Below, piece by piece: positions 26,191-36,780 of a stretch of DNA of 64,000 bases; the first letter of the stretch is position 1; each line of letters opens with the position of its first letter. The notes below the pieces were generated by a model. It worked only from the letters and a program-made list of their open reading frames with translations, did not search any database and was not told the origin of the DNA. The stretch spans positions 106,112 through 170,111 of the forward strand of contig NZ_RLIH01000004.1 in NCBI RefSeq assembly GCF_004006535.1, given 5' to 3'. The DNA comes from Anaerosphaera multitolerans (GTDB lineage: Bacteria > Bacillota > Clostridia > Tissierellales > Peptoniphilaceae). Made by a program: the position numbers and the translations under genes.

Positions 26191-26877
26191 ATGATTCAAT
26201 TTGAAAATGTATATAAAGAATATTCAAATGGCGTAATGGCACTTTCAAATATTAATCTGTCCATTCCCAAGGGAGATTTTTTATTTTTAGTTGGAAGTAG
26301 CGGGGCAGGTAAGTCCACTATGATTAAACTTTTAATAAGGGAAGAAAAAGTAACTCGCGGAAGGATATTAATAGATGGAAATGATATAACTAAACTTAGA
26401 AAAAAAGATATACCTAAGTTAAGACGAAATATATCAGTGGTCTTTCAAGACTTTAGGCTTTTAGATAAAAAAACCATATTTGAAAATGTGGCTTATGCCC
26501 TTGAAATTCAAGGAGCAAGTAAGAATGAAATAAAGAAAAGTGTTACGGAGGCCCTTGAGATTGTAAATCTGTCCAATAGAGCACAGTCCTATCCCGATGA
26601 ACTTTCAGGAGGGGAATCTCAAAGAGTTTCAATAGCAAGAGCAATAGTGAATAACGCTCCTATATTGGTATGTGATGAGCCTACGGGAAATCTTGACACA
26701 AATACTGCTTGGGACATTATGCAGGCTTTAATAAAGATAAATGAAAGAGGAACGACAGTTATAATGGCAACGCACGCTGTGGAAATTGTAAATAAAATGC
26801 AAAGGCACGTAGTTAAAATCTTAGATGGTCACATTGTATATGATGTAGAAAAGGGTGGCTATTATGAGGATAATTAG
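26191..26877 (+). CDS. ftsE: Cell division ATP-binding protein FtsE
   Basis: ABC ATPase that with FtsX transmits division signals to peptidoglycan hydrolases. 228 residues: Walker A GSSGAGKST at 35-43, Q-loop near 88, LSGGE signature at ~138, Walker B LVCDEPTGNLD near 158. The start follows GGAAAGGGAAAA, with TATAAT at 26148-26153 upstream. It overlaps ftsX by 14 bases. With the downstream M23 activator gene it forms the complete FtsEX-activator set. Confidence 0.95.
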   Translation: MIQFENVYKEYSNGVMALSNINLSIPKGDFLFLVGSSGAGKSTMIKLLIREEKVTRGRILIDGNDITKLRKKDIPKLRRNISVVFQDFRLLDKKTIFENVAYALEIQGASKNEIKKSVTEALEIVNLSNRAQSYPDELSGGESQRVSIARAIVNNAPILVCDEPTGNLDTNTAWDIMQALIKINERGTTVIMATHAVEIVNKMQRHVVKILDGHIVYDVEKGGYYEDN

Positions 26878-27763
26878 ACAGGCTGTAAATATATTAAAGG
26901 AAAGTTTTAAAGGACTTAGGCGAAATATGACTATGGCTTTAGCTTCAACAGTATCTGTTGCGGCAATGCTAACTCTTTTCGGTTTTGTATTTTTACTTAT
27001 TTTAAATATAAATTCCGCAGTATACCATCTAGGCGGCGAATTGGACAAAGTTGTAGTATATTTAAAAGATGATTTGTCCACAGAGGGAATTAATGAATTA
27101 ATAGACGACATTGGAAAAGACGAGAGAGTAAAACAAATTCAATACACTTCAAAGGAAAAAGCCCTTGAAGATTTTAAGGAAGGCTTTGGAGAAAAGGCAT
27201 ATATATTGGAATCTCTTCCTGAAAATACCTTGCCGGCTTCTCTTGTAGTGACTTTAAAAGATCTGTCCTATGCCGGTGAAATAGCACAGGAGGTAAAGTC
27301 AAATCAGGGAGTTGAAAGAGTGGACTACCACTACGAGCTGGTTCAAAAGATGATGGTATTTGAAAAGGGAGTAAAGTACATTGGATATGCCATAGTCTTA
27401 ATACTGCTCTTGGTTTCAGTTTTGATAATTCACAATACTATAAAAATTGCAGTATCTAACAGACAGAGGGAAATTAACATAATGAAGTATGTAGGAGCTA
27501 CAAATTCCTATATTAGAGGACCTTTCCTAATAGAAGGGATTATATTCGGACTTTTTGGGGCTGTATTGGCCTTTTTCATAGTCTACTACGGATATATTTT
27601 CCTATATGACAAGATAAGTATTCAAATTCAAAATCTATTTGGAATGGGGATTTCAACGCCTGATGAAATTAGAAATAATCTGTCGGTAATATTTTTATGT
27701 ATCGGTTCAGGTATTGGATACTTGGGTTCATTAGTATCCACAGAGAGATTTTTAGATGTTTAG
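26864..27763 (+). CDS. ftsX: Cell division protein FtsX
   Basis: Four-helix membrane partner of FtsE. 299 residues from ATG 26864 (AAGGGTGG six bases before; an earlier GTG is less likely). Helix 1 is at ~23-45. An extracellular domain (~45-170) follows that should bind the M23 activator, then three helices between ~172 and 290. [23 protein letters not shown] is the cytoplasmic FtsX signature. The activator gene follows after 11 bases. Confidence 0.94.
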   Translation: MRIIRQAVNILKESFKGLRRNMTMALASTVSVAAMLTLFGFVFLLILNINSAVYHLGGELDKVVVYLKDDLSTEGINELIDDIGKDERVKQIQYTSKEKALEDFKEGFGEKAYILESLPENTLPASLVVTLKDLSYAGEIAQEVKSNQGVERVDYHYELVQKMMVFEKGVKYIGYAIVLILLLVSVLIIHNTIKIAVSNRQREINIMKYVGATNSYIRGPFLIEGIIFGLFGAVLAFFIVYYGYIFLYDKISIQIQNLFGMGISTPDEIRNNLSVIFLCIGSGIGYLGSLVSTERFLDV

Positions 27764-27774
27764 GAGTTGTTTTA

Positions 27775-28947
27775 ATGAAGAAATTTAAAGGGCCTGTAAT
27801 TTTGGGTTTGGCCTTTGTGCTAACTACTCAAAGTGTATTTGCCACAAGTCAACTTGAAAAGCAAAAAGAAGAAAAAGAACAGAGAAAAAATGAAATAACT
27901 AAGGAATTAAATGAAAATAAAAATAAAATTGAGGAAAACAAAGCCACTATTAAAAATGTTGAAAGTGAAATGGCGGAGTTAGATGCTAAGATAATTGATT
28001 TAAGTTCCAGTATTTCCTCTCTTGAAGGTGAAATTTCAGTTTTAAATGTGGAAATTGAAAAGACTCAAGCTGAATTAACTGCAGCTGAGGAAAATTTAAA
28101 AGAGAAGCAAGAGCTTTTTGGCGAAAGAGTTAAGGTAATGTACATGGATGGAAAAGTTTCTTACTTAGAAGTGCTTTTAAATTCCAAGAGCATGGAGGAG
28201 TTAATTAGAAACAATGAAATAATATCCACCATTGCCCAATCTGATAAGGAGCTTGTAGATTATATTGAAGAGCAAGTAAATATTATTGTAGAAGCCAAGG
28301 CTAAATTAGATAGAGATAAGGGAGCTTTAGTTGCAAATAAGGATAAATTACAAAGTCAAAAGAGCAGTTTTGAGACGGCAAATAGTGAAAAACAATCCTA
28401 TATGGCATCTCTTGAAGCAGACATTGTAGCTTATCAAAAGGCTTACGACAAAGCACAGGCTGAAAGTGCTCAATTGGAACAGGATATACTTAGACTTCAA
28501 AGGGAAATAAGTCAATCGGCTTCAGGAACACCGGGAAATATAGATGTACAGTTAAATCCGGGGGCAAAGTTAGCTTGGCCGCTCCCTGGGCATACTAGGA
28601 TTTCATCCTATTATGGAACCAGACTTCATCCTATATTAAAGACCTATAAAACTCACGATGGAATTGACATTCCGGCTCCTACAGGAACGCCTGTAATAGC
28701 TGCCCAAGACGGTACGGTTTTAATGGCAAAGACCATGAGCGGACTGGGAAACATGGTTATGATTGACCATGGAGGTCTGGTTACAGTTTATGGGCATAAC
28801 AGTGCTTTAAAGGTAAGTGCGGGACAACAGGTGAAAAAAGGAGATGTAATAGCTCTTGTAGGTTCTACAGGACTTTCTACGGGACCACACCTTCACTTTG
28901 AAGTAAGGGTAAATGGAAAGACTACAAATCCGCAAAGTTATTTATAA
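27775..28947 (+). CDS. Secreted M23 peptidase/murein hydrolase activator (EnvC/PcsB-type)
   Basis: 390 residues from ATG 27775 (GGAGTTG before it): signal peptide to about residue 24 (VFA-TSQL), long coiled coil ~25-250, short linker, and a C-terminal LytM/M23 domain. Putative zinc and catalytic residues are H294 and D298 in THDGIDI, H in YGHNS, and H372/H374 in PHLHFEV. With all of these kept it could be an active endopeptidase rather than only an activator. Position after ftsX indicates FtsEX-dependent function at the septum. Confidence 0.9.
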   Translation: MKKFKGPVILGLAFVLTTQSVFATSQLEKQKEEKEQRKNEITKELNENKNKIEENKATIKNVESEMAELDAKIIDLSSSISSLEGEISVLNVEIEKTQAELTAAEENLKEKQELFGERVKVMYMDGKVSYLEVLLNSKSMEELIRNNEIISTIAQSDKELVDYIEEQVNIIVEAKAKLDRDKGALVANKDKLQSQKSSFETANSEKQSYMASLEADIVAYQKAYDKAQAESAQLEQDILRLQREISQSASGTPGNIDVQLNPGAKLAWPLPGHTRISSYYGTRLHPILKTYKTHDGIDIPAPTGTPVIAAQDGTVLMAKTMSGLGNMVMIDHGGLVTVYGHNSALKVSAGQQVKKGDVIALVGSTGLSTGPHLHFEVRVNGKTTNPQSYL

Positions 28948-28965
28948 TCTATAGAAGAGGATTTT

Positions 28966-30135
28966 ATGAAAGATAGAAAGAAAATCAGTTTAATACTGGC
29001 TGTAGCATTAATAGTAATTACCAATATAGTTACTTTCAATGTGGCAATAATTGGACATTCCGCAGTAAGTGAAAACAAGTATGTAAAGCTTAGATTTTTA
29101 GAGGAATTTGTAAAAGAAAATTACCTATACCCAGTAACAGATGAAGACCTTGAAGCAGGTGAACTAAAAGGAGTAATTGCAGGGCTGGACGATCCTTATT
29201 CCATGTATATGACTAAAGATGAATTTCAAGAGGCCACTGAGGATATTACGGGAAGATTTCACGGCATAGGAGTTTATATAAGTGCAGGTGAAGATGGACT
29301 TATAACAGTAATTTCACCGGTAAAGGGTTCTCCTGCAGATAAGGCTGGAATTGAAGCCGGAGATAAAATAATAAGCATAGATGGAAAAGATTACACTGCA
29401 GACAAGATAAACGATGCAGTTAACTCCATGAAAGGCGAGGAAGGAACGGAAGTAGATATAAAACTGTTAAGACCTTCCAACAATAAAGTCTTTGACGTCA
29501 CTATTAAAAGAGAAGAGATAAAAGATCCCACTATTATTTCCGACAAAATTGGAGATTTGGGCTATATAGGAATAACTCAATTTAAAAATGAAACGGGTGC
29601 GGATTTTAAAAATGCACTTGGTGAATTGGAAGCTCAAAATGTAAAGGGGCTAATAGTGGACCTTAGAGGAAATGGGGGCGGAAATGTGGAAACTGCCGTT
29701 GAAGTTGCCGATGCGTTACTTCCTGAGGGAGTTATAGTCTATGCCAAAAACAAGGACGGTGACATAGTTTTTGATTACAATTCCGATTCTAATCAAACGG
29801 AACTTCCAATAGTGGTTTTAATAAATGAGTATAGCGCTTCAGCTTCGGAAATACTTGCAGGTGCAATTCAGGACCATGGAAGGGGTACTATAGTGGGTAT
29901 GAACTCCTTTGGAAAGGGAATAGGTCAAAGTCAGAAACAATTTGCAAATGGCGACGGAATAAGACTTACCACCTTTGAATACTTTTTGCCTAAGGGAGAA
30001 AATATTCACAACATAGGTATTAAACCTGATGTGGAAGTTGAACTTCCTGATGACATTGAAGGTATAGGTATTGAATACTCAGAGGTGGACCTACAGTTGC
30101 AGAAAGCAATAGAAATATTAAGCAATAGAGAATAA
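28966..30135 (+). CDS. ctpA: Carboxy-terminal processing peptidase (S41)
   Basis: Membrane-anchored serine protease with a PDZ domain. 389 residues: N-terminal helix ~9-28, PDZ ~95-175 (ISPVKGSPADKAGIEAGDKI), and the S41 domain with the nucleophile in the SASASE run at 290-295 and the general base K317 in SFGKG. The gene follows the M23 activator by 18 bases, and a strong terminator ends the ftsEX unit after it. A role in processing envelope hydrolases or their regulators is a reasonable inference. Confidence 0.92.
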   Translation: MKDRKKISLILAVALIVITNIVTFNVAIIGHSAVSENKYVKLRFLEEFVKENYLYPVTDEDLEAGELKGVIAGLDDPYSMYMTKDEFQEATEDITGRFHGIGVYISAGEDGLITVISPVKGSPADKAGIEAGDKIISIDGKDYTADKINDAVNSMKGEEGTEVDIKLLRPSNNKVFDVTIKREEIKDPTIISDKIGDLGYIGITQFKNETGADFKNALGELEAQNVKGLIVDLRGNGGGNVETAVEVADALLPEGVIVYAKNKDGDIVFDYNSDSNQTELPIVVLINEYSASASEILAGAIQDHGRGTIVGMNSFGKGIGQSQKQFANGDGIRLTTFEYFLPKGENIHNIGIKPDVEVELPDDIEGIGIEYSEVDLQLQKAIEILSNRE

Positions 30136-30182
30136 CAATTAAAAATGGACTTGAAAGTTTTTTCAGGTCCATTTTAATTGTT
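30136..30182 (+). terminator. Terminator of the ftsEX operon
   Basis: About 20-bp stem, CAATTAAAAATGGAC...GTCCATTTTAATTG with a few internal mismatches, long and AT-rich at the base. Confidence 0.8.
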
Positions 30183-30209
30183 GAGTTAAGTTTAGGTGAT
30201 GGTTATAAT
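30181..30209 (+). promoter_or_regulatory. glmU promoter
   Basis: TTGAGT, 17 bases, TATAAT at 30204-30209. It starts the glmU-prs-pth-mfd unit. Confidence 0.65.
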
Positions 30210-30245
30210 AGAATTAGTAAAAAAGTAAAGAGGTGTGTTTTTTTA

Positions 30246-31622
30246 ATGAAAATTTCTATTGTCCTTGCAGCTGGCGAAGGTACGAGAATGAAGTCCAAAA
30301 CCCCTAAAGTGCTTCATGAGATTTTGGGCAAGCCAATGTTGGAGTACGTAATTGACAGTGCAAGAGAATCAAATATAGAAAAAGTAAGCGTAATTATTGG
30401 GCATGGTAAAGAAAAGATAAATGAGTATTTTCAAACTAAGGATGTTGTATTTAGAGAACAGCCCATGGGCGAGGGTATCCCCTATGGTACAGGATTTGCA
30501 GTAATGCAGGCCGATGGCGACTACAATGATGAAGATACGGTAATAATATTAAACGGAGATACTCCCTTAATAGAATCTAAAACCTTGGACGAGTTTATAA
30601 AATATCACGAACAAGGTAATTTTTCATGTACAATTTTAACGGCTGAAATGGAAAATCCCTATGGATATGGACGTATAGTTAGAGATGAAGATGCTAAAAT
30701 TTATAAAATAGTTGAGCAAAAAGATGCCAATGAAAAGGAAAAGTTAATTAGAGAAATTAACTCAGGAATATTTGCTTTTAAGGGAGAGGATTTAAGGAGA
30801 ACTTTAAAATCTTTAAATACTGACAATGCTCAAGGAGAGTTGTACCTTACAGATTTAATAAAAACACTCTTTGAAGAGGGAAAGCGCGTAGGCGGATATA
30901 GATTGAGAAACAACAGCGAAATATTGGGTGTAAATTCAAGGGACCATCTTTCAAAATGTACTGAGATTATGAGAGATAGAGTTAATAGATATTACATGCT
31001 TGAGGGAGTTACTCTTATTGATCCTAAAAGCGTAATAATAGAAAGTTCCGTAAAAATAGGAAGGGATACTGTTATATATCCGGGTGCAATACTACAGGGA
31101 AGTACGGAAATCGGAGAGAACTGTACTATCTATGGAACTACACGAATAGTAAATTCCAAAATAGGAGATAATACTACTATTGACAATGCTTTAATAGAAG
31201 ATTCCACTGTGGGAGACAGTACGAAAATTGGTCCTTATGCTCATTTAAGGCCTAAGGCTAATGTAGGTGACAATGTTAAAATCGGAAACTTTGTAGAAGT
31301 GAAGAACTCAAATTTCGGCAACGGTTCCAAGGCGGGACATTTGGCCTATATAGGCGATGCTGATGTGGGAGAAAATGTAAATGTAGGCTGCGGCGTTATA
31401 TTTGTAAATTATGACGGCAAGGGCAAACATAGGACTGAAGTGGGAGATAATGCCTTCTTAGGTTCAAATGCAAATTTAGTTGCACCGGTAAAAGTTGAAG
31501 AATACGGTTATATTGCTGCAGGCTCCACTATAACTAAAGATGTACTTGAAGGACAGTTATCAGTGGAAAGAGCTAAGCAGAGAAATGTAGATGGTTGGGT
31601 AGAAAAAAAAGGTCTAAAATAA
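30246..31622 (+). CDS. glmU: Bifunctional GlcN-1-P acetyltransferase / GlcNAc-1-P uridyltransferase
   Basis: Makes UDP-GlcNAc, the precursor of peptidoglycan. 458 residues: N-terminal pyrophosphorylase with LAAGEGTRMKSKTPKVLHE at 6-24 and a metal-binding NGDTPL near 105, then a left-handed beta-helix of hexapeptide repeats (~255-430) with the acetyltransferase site. The start follows AAAGAGGTG. glmU-prs-pth is a widespread Firmicutes order. Confidence 0.95.
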   Translation: MKISIVLAAGEGTRMKSKTPKVLHEILGKPMLEYVIDSARESNIEKVSVIIGHGKEKINEYFQTKDVVFREQPMGEGIPYGTGFAVMQADGDYNDEDTVIILNGDTPLIESKTLDEFIKYHEQGNFSCTILTAEMENPYGYGRIVRDEDAKIYKIVEQKDANEKEKLIREINSGIFAFKGEDLRRTLKSLNTDNAQGELYLTDLIKTLFEEGKRVGGYRLRNNSEILGVNSRDHLSKCTEIMRDRVNRYYMLEGVTLIDPKSVIIESSVKIGRDTVIYPGAILQGSTEIGENCTIYGTTRIVNSKIGDNTTIDNALIEDSTVGDSTKIGPYAHLRPKANVGDNVKIGNFVEVKNSNFGNGSKAGHLAYIGDADVGENVNVGCGVIFVNYDGKGKHRTEVGDNAFLGSNANLVAPVKVEEYGYIAAGSTITKDVLEGQLSVERAKQRNVDGWVEKKGLK

Positions 31623-31637
31623 TTTGGGGGGAAAATT

Positions 31638-32612
31638 ATGAATATGTGTGTTGGCGATATTTTAATTATTACAGGAAATTCAAATACTACATTGGTGGAT
31701 AATATTTGTAAAAATCTTGGTATTGAAAAAGTGGATTGCGAAGTAAAGACTTTTTCCGACGGTGAAATATCTATAGACATAGGCGAAACTGTAAGGGGAA
31801 AGGATGTATTTTTAATTCAATCTACATCAAGTCCTGTAAACAACAATTTAATGGAGTGTTTAATTTTACTGGATGCTTTAAAAAGAGCTTCTGCAGGAAG
31901 AATTAATGCGGTAATTCCTTACTATGGCTATGCAAGACAAGATAGAAAAACAAGAGCTAGAGAACCTATTACTGCAAAATTAGTGGCAGATTTATTAACA
32001 GTTGCCGGAGCGGACAGAGTACTTACTATGGACCTGCATGCTGGTCAAATTCAAGGCTATTTTAATATTCCTGTAGATCACTTAACAGCAGTACCTTACT
32101 TGGCAAAATATTTTAAAGAAATTGTAAATAATCCTAAAGAAGGTAAAAAAAGAGATTTTGTAGTAGTTTCTCCAGATTTGGGAGGAGTTACCAGAACTAG
32201 AAATTTTGCCAATGAATTAAATTTGCCAATTGCAATTATTGAAAAGAGAAGACCTAAAGCCAACGTATCTGAAGTAATGAATATTATTGGAGATATTGAA
32301 GGTAAGAACTGTATTTTAATAGATGATATAGTAGATACGGCGGGAACTATCTGCCAGGCGGCTAAGGCTTTAGTTGACCACGGAGCGGAGGAAGTATATG
32401 GATGTGCAACACATGGAGTACTTTCAGGTCCTGCAATAGATAGAATAGAAAAAAGTGTAATGGAGAAATTTATTATTACAGATACTATAGATACTGAAAA
32501 GAAACTTATTGGAAGTAAAATTGAAGTTGTAAGTGTGGCTCCTCTATTTGCAAATGCAATAAAGAGAATTAATGCAAATACTTCCGTAAGTGAAATGTTT
32601 GATAAAAGGTGA
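31638..32612 (+). CDS. prs: Ribose-phosphate pyrophosphokinase
   Basis: Forms PRPP from ribose-5-phosphate and ATP for nucleotides, histidine and NAD. 324 residues with the ATP loop FSDGEISIDIGETVRGKDVF, YYGYARQDRK near residue 95, the metal-binding DLHAGQIQGYF at ~132 and the PRPP loop IDDIVDTAGT at ~225. It begins 15 bases after glmU with GGGGGGAAAA, and its end carries the ribosome site for pth. Confidence 0.95.
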   Translation: MNMCVGDILIITGNSNTTLVDNICKNLGIEKVDCEVKTFSDGEISIDIGETVRGKDVFLIQSTSSPVNNNLMECLILLDALKRASAGRINAVIPYYGYARQDRKTRAREPITAKLVADLLTVAGADRVLTMDLHAGQIQGYFNIPVDHLTAVPYLAKYFKEIVNNPKEGKKRDFVVVSPDLGGVTRTRNFANELNLPIAIIEKRRPKANVSEVMNIIGDIEGKNCILIDDIVDTAGTICQAAKALVDHGAEEVYGCATHGVLSGPAIDRIEKSVMEKFIITDTIDTEKKLIGSKIEVVSVAPLFANAIKRINANTSVSEMFDKR

Positions 32613-32616
32613 TAGA

Positions 32617-33189
32617 TTGTATATTATAGCTGGACTTGGAAATCCCGGTTCCAAATATGAAGGAACTAGACATAACGTGGGTTTTGCAGCCATTGATGAA
32701 CTTGCAAAGAGACTTAATGTAAATGTTACAAAAATAAAATTTAAGGGACTTGTAGGTGAGGGGAAAATAGCTGGTGAGAAAGTTTATTTAATAAAACCTC
32801 AAACCTATATGAATAAAAGTGGCGAATCTATTAGGGAAATCTGTAATTTTTATAAAGTGGAACCTTCTAATTTAATCGTAATAGTAGATGATATAGATAT
32901 TGAATTTGCCACAGTTAAGATAAAACAAAAGGGATCGGCCGGAACACATAACGGTTTAAAATCAATTATTTACCAACTTCAAAGAGATGATTTTCCAAGA
33001 GTTAAAATAGGTGTTGGAAAAAAAAGGGACAATGAGGACCTGGCAAATTTCATATTGGGTGGTTTTACCAAGTCCGAAAGTGCTGAAATTGAAGATACCG
33101 TAAAAATTGCAGTAGATGGCGTAATTGAAATTATAGAAAATGGCATAGATTCTGCAATGAATAAGTACAATAAAAGAGTTTCAAAGTAA
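32617..33189 (+). CDS. pth: Peptidyl-tRNA hydrolase
   Basis: Releases peptides from dropped-off peptidyl-tRNA. 190 residues from the TTG at 32617 (AAAGGTGATAGA before it). The family start motif IIAGLGNPG immediately follows, so longer starts inside prs are rejected. Catalytic H19 lies in TRHNVGF, with PQTYMNKSG near 66 and VDDIDIEFATVKIK with the conserved Asp near 90. It is between prs and mfd in the same operon. Confidence 0.94.
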   Translation: MYIIAGLGNPGSKYEGTRHNVGFAAIDELAKRLNVNVTKIKFKGLVGEGKIAGEKVYLIKPQTYMNKSGESIREICNFYKVEPSNLIVIVDDIDIEFATVKIKQKGSAGTHNGLKSIIYQLQRDDFPRVKIGVGKKRDNEDLANFILGGFTKSESAEIEDTVKIAVDGVIEIIENGIDSAMNKYNKRVSK

Positions 33190-33192
33190 CTT

Positions 33193-33228
33193 AAATCGGG
33201 AGATTCAGTTAAACTGAGTTCCCGATTT
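33193..33228 (+). terminator. Hairpin between pth and mfd
   Basis: AAATCGGGA...TCCCGATTT with inner TTCAGT/ACTGAG. Only a short T-stretch follows, so it may be a partial terminator or processing stem. Confidence 0.55.
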
Positions 33229-33247
33229 TAAAATTAGAGAGGTAAAA

Positions 33248-36200
33248 ATGGATTTTTTGATAGATGTAATGCATAATTTAAAAAGTTACAAAGAAGTTTT
33301 AAATAATATAGATGAGAAAAACTATCCTATTTCCATTTTTGGTACTACGGCCAGTGGAACCGGACATTTTTGTCATTGTTTAAATTACGATATGAAGAAA
33401 CCTCTTTTAATTATAGCTCCCGACGGTTTAAAGGCTGCTAAAATCTATGAAGATATGAAAAATTTAGGGAAAGAAGGAGTTTCTCTATATCCTAAAAGAG
33501 AAGTATTTCTATATGATAGAGATTTTAAAAGCTTTGATACAATGAGAAAGAGAATTAAAACCCTTGTAGATGTACTTCAAGGGAGAAGTGATGTGGTGGT
33601 AACAACTCTTGAAGCCTTAAGAGACAAAGTTACACTTAAAGATCAATTTGCCAAATATATTTTAAGCATAAGTCAATCTGAGGAATTGGATTTAAAGGAG
33701 CTGGAGAATAAGCTTGTGGGAATGGGATATGAAAGGTATCCTCAAGTAGAGGGAGTAGGACAGTTTGCCATAAGGGGCTCCATAATAGATATATATACTC
33801 CTGAAAGTCCCTATAGAATAGAACTTTTTGATGTGGAAGTTGATTCAATCAGATCTTTTGAAATAAGCAGCCAAAGGTCTGTGGAAAATCTTTCTAAAAT
33901 TGAGATAGCACCGGTAAGTGATTTGATTTTCACTTCACAGCAAAGAGAAGAAATGACTTTAAGCTTAGAAGGGGCATTAAAAAGTTCAAATTTAAAAGGC
34001 AGTGCAAAAGAAAGACTGGAAGATAAGTTTTTAAAATATGTGGATATTTTAAAAGAGGATATGAATATACCTAATACGGACTTAGTGCTTCCCTTTTCAG
34101 ATAGTAAAAATTTCCATTCAATTCTGGACTACTTTGGAGAGGACCCATTACTTATAATGGAAGATCCGAATAGGAGTATAGACAGAGTTAAAACCTTGGA
34201 GTTAGAAGAAAAGGATAACTTAAGTGAGATGTTGTCCTTTGGAGAAGCATTAAATAGCCATGAAAACATTCAATTTGACTTTGAAAGTACTTTTAAAAGA
34301 GTTAAAGAATCTTCTCTAATTACTTTAAACAGTCTTACTGTTGCAACTAAGGGTATAGATCCAAGAAGCATAGTCAATATAAATATGAAGTCTATGACCA
34401 ACTATAGGGGGAAGATGAAACTCTTTGTAGAGGACTTAAAGAATTATATCTATAGAGGTTATAAAGTTGTAATACTTGGCGGTAAGGAAGACAAGACAAG
34501 GAGATTATTTCAAACGCTGGTTGATTTAAAAGTTCCTGTGAGATATGAAAAAGATAGGGACAGTGAAATAAAAAGCTCTGAAGTAGTAGTTACAGAAGGT
34601 ACATTAAACGAAGGTTTTGAAATTGTGGATTTAAAGCTTGCTGTAATAAATCAATCTGAAATCTACGGCAGTAAAAGCGAAAAGAAAAAAACTTCTAAAA
34701 AGTCCAAAGTTTTAAATTTTGAAGACCTTAACCTTGGAGATTATGTAGTCCATGAAAGTCATGGAATAGGAAAGTACATAGGTACTAAGAGGTTGGAAGT
34801 CCAAGGTATTACAAAGGACTACGTTGTAATAGAGTACAAGGGAGAAGATAAGCTCTTTTTACCCATGGAAAGTTTGGATTTAATCTATAAATATGTAAGT
34901 TCCGAGGGTAAAGTACCAAGAGTTAATAAGCTAAACAGCATTGAGTGGAAAAAGACCAAAGCCAAAGCCAGAAAAAATGTGGAGGACATGGCAGAGGATT
35001 TAATAAAACTCTATGCTAAAAGACAGGAAATAAAGGGATTTGCCTTTAGTGAAGATACTGAGTGGCAAAGGGAGTTTGAAGATGCCTTTCAATATGAGGA
35101 AACTGAGGGACAGTTGCGTTCATCAGAAGAGATAAAAAAGGATATGGAGCTTGAAAGACCTATGGACAGGTTGCTTTGTGCCGATGTGGGTTACGGAAAG
35201 ACTGAAGTGGCTATTAGGGCTGCCTTTAAAGCGGTTATTGATGGAAAGCAGGTGGCTTTTTTAGTTCCCACTACGATTTTAGCTCAACAGCATTACAACA
35301 CTTTAGTTGAAAGGTTTAAGGACTTTCCCATTAAAATTGCAATTTTAAGCAGGTTTAGGACGAAATCTGAGCAGAAAAGGGACATTGAGGATATTAGAAA
35401 GGGCTTTGTAGATATAGTCATAGGTACCCATAGGTTGCTTTCCAAAGATGTGGTATTTAAAGATTTAGGCTTGCTTATTATAGATGAGGAGCAAAGATTT
35501 GGAGTTAGACATAAGGAGAAGTTAAAGATGTTAAAGGAAAATATAGATACTTTAACGCTGACTGCAACGCCAATACCGAGAACGCTTCAAATGTCCATGA
35601 TTGGAATAAGAGATATGTCCGTTATAGAAGAACCGCCTGAAGAGAGATTTCCCGTTCAAACCTATGTGTTGGAATATAATGACTTAATGGTAAGAGAGGC
35701 TATTTTAAAAGAAATAGAGCGGGGAGGTCAAATATACTTTGTCTATAATAAAGTTCAAAGTATAGATCAAAAATTAATTGAATTAAGAGAGTTGGTGCCT
35801 GAAGCAACTTTTAAAGTAGCTCATGGTCAAATGAGTGAAAGAGAACTTGAAGATACTATGATATCTTTTATAAATAATGAATTTAATGTGCTACTATGTA
35901 CTACAATTATAGAAACGGGAATGGACGTTCAAAATGCAAATACTATGATTGTAGCTGATGCAAACCGACTGGGACTGTCCCAACTTTACCAGCTAAGGGG
36001 AAGGATAGGGCGATCAAATAGGATTGCCTACGCTTACTTTACCTATGAAAGAGACATATCGCTTTCGGAGGTTGCTCAGAAGAGACTTAAATCCATTAAG
36101 GAATTTACGGAATTCGGCTCAGGTTATAAAATAGCACTAAGAGATTTGGAAATCAGGGGCTCGGGAAGTATTTTGGGTTCAAGGCAACACGGACACATTG

Positions 36201-36727
36201 ACTCCATAGGCTATGACCTCTACATTAAGTTTTTAAAAGATGCCGTATCCAAATTAAAGGGAGAGGAAGTCTTGGAAGAGAACGATACTGTAGTGGATAT
36301 AAAGTTAGACTCCTATATACCGGGCGTATATATATTTGATGAAGCTCAAAGGCTTGAAATATATAAGAAGATAGCAACGATTGAAAGTGAAGATGACTAT
36401 TCAGATTTAGTAGATGAATTAATAGATAGATTTTCAGACATACCTGAAGAGGTTTCCAACTTAATGGATGTATCTCTTTTAAGACATAATGCCAAGTCTG
36501 TGGGAATTACTTCTATAATTCAAAAGCATGACAGCTATGAAATAAAAATGAATGAAAATTTAAATTTAAATATTATAAATGAGCTTCAAGATGCTTTTAA
36601 AAGTATAACTTTTGAATTGGGAGAGGAACATGGATTTACTCTTTCAAAATTAAAATATCCCATTGAGGACTTAAAGAAAGCTGTCAATATTATAAAATCA
36701 CACAAAAAATTCATATTAAAAAAATGA
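33248..36727 (+). CDS. mfd: Transcription-repair coupling factor
   Basis: DNA translocase that removes stalled RNA polymerase and recruits UvrA. 1159 residues in full family order: UvrB-like N-terminal region, RNA-polymerase-binding CarD-like domain (~490-560, LGDYVVHESHGIGKY), and the RecG-like motor with DVGYGKTEVA at 646-655 and DEEQ at 746-749. The C-terminal TRCF domain follows. It starts at ATG 33248 after GAGAGGTAAAA. pth-mfd-prsA is a common Firmicutes neighbourhood. Confidence 0.96.
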   Translation: MDFLIDVMHNLKSYKEVLNNIDEKNYPISIFGTTASGTGHFCHCLNYDMKKPLLIIAPDGLKAAKIYEDMKNLGKEGVSLYPKREVFLYDRDFKSFDTMRKRIKTLVDVLQGRSDVVVTTLEALRDKVTLKDQFAKYILSISQSEELDLKELENKLVGMGYERYPQVEGVGQFAIRGSIIDIYTPESPYRIELFDVEVDSIRSFEISSQRSVENLSKIEIAPVSDLIFTSQQREEMTLSLEGALKSSNLKGSAKERLEDKFLKYVDILKEDMNIPNTDLVLPFSDSKNFHSILDYFGEDPLLIMEDPNRSIDRVKTLELEEKDNLSEMLSFGEALNSHENIQFDFESTFKRVKESSLITLNSLTVATKGIDPRSIVNINMKSMTNYRGKMKLFVEDLKNYIYRGYKVVILGGKEDKTRRLFQTLVDLKVPVRYEKDRDSEIKSSEVVVTEGTLNEGFEIVDLKLAVINQSEIYGSKSEKKKTSKKSKVLNFEDLNLGDYVVHESHGIGKYIGTKRLEVQGITKDYVVIEYKGEDKLFLPMESLDLIYKYVSSEGKVPRVNKLNSIEWKKTKAKARKNVEDMAEDLIKLYAKRQEIKGFAFSEDTEWQREFEDAFQYEETEGQLRSSEEIKKDMELERPMDRLLCADVGYGKTEVAIRAAFKAVIDGKQVAFLVPTTILAQQHYNTLVERFKDFPIKIAILSRFRTKSEQKRDIEDIRKGFVDIVIGTHRLLSKDVVFKDLGLLIIDEEQRFGVRHKEKLKMLKENIDTLTLTATPIPRTLQMSMIGIRDMSVIEEPPEERFPVQTYVLEYNDLMVREAILKEIERGGQIYFVYNKVQSIDQKLIELRELVPEATFKVAHGQMSERELEDTMISFINNEFNVLLCTTIIETGMDVQNANTMIVADANRLGLSQLYQLRGRIGRSNRIAYAYFTYERDISLSEVAQKRLKSIKEFTEFGSGYKIALRDLEIRGSGSILGSRQHGHIDSIGYDLYIKFLKDAVSKLKGEEVLEENDTVVDIKLDSYIPGVYIFDEAQRLEIYKKIATIESEDDYSDLVDELIDRFSDIPEEVSNLMDVSLLRHNAKSVGITSIIQKHDSYEIKMNENLNLNIINELQDAFKSITFELGEEHGFTLSKLKYPIEDLKKAVNIIKSHKKFILKK

Positions 36728-36780
36728 TATTAGTGTATAATAATATAAGTTGATTAAAAAAATACAGAAAGGATGATATT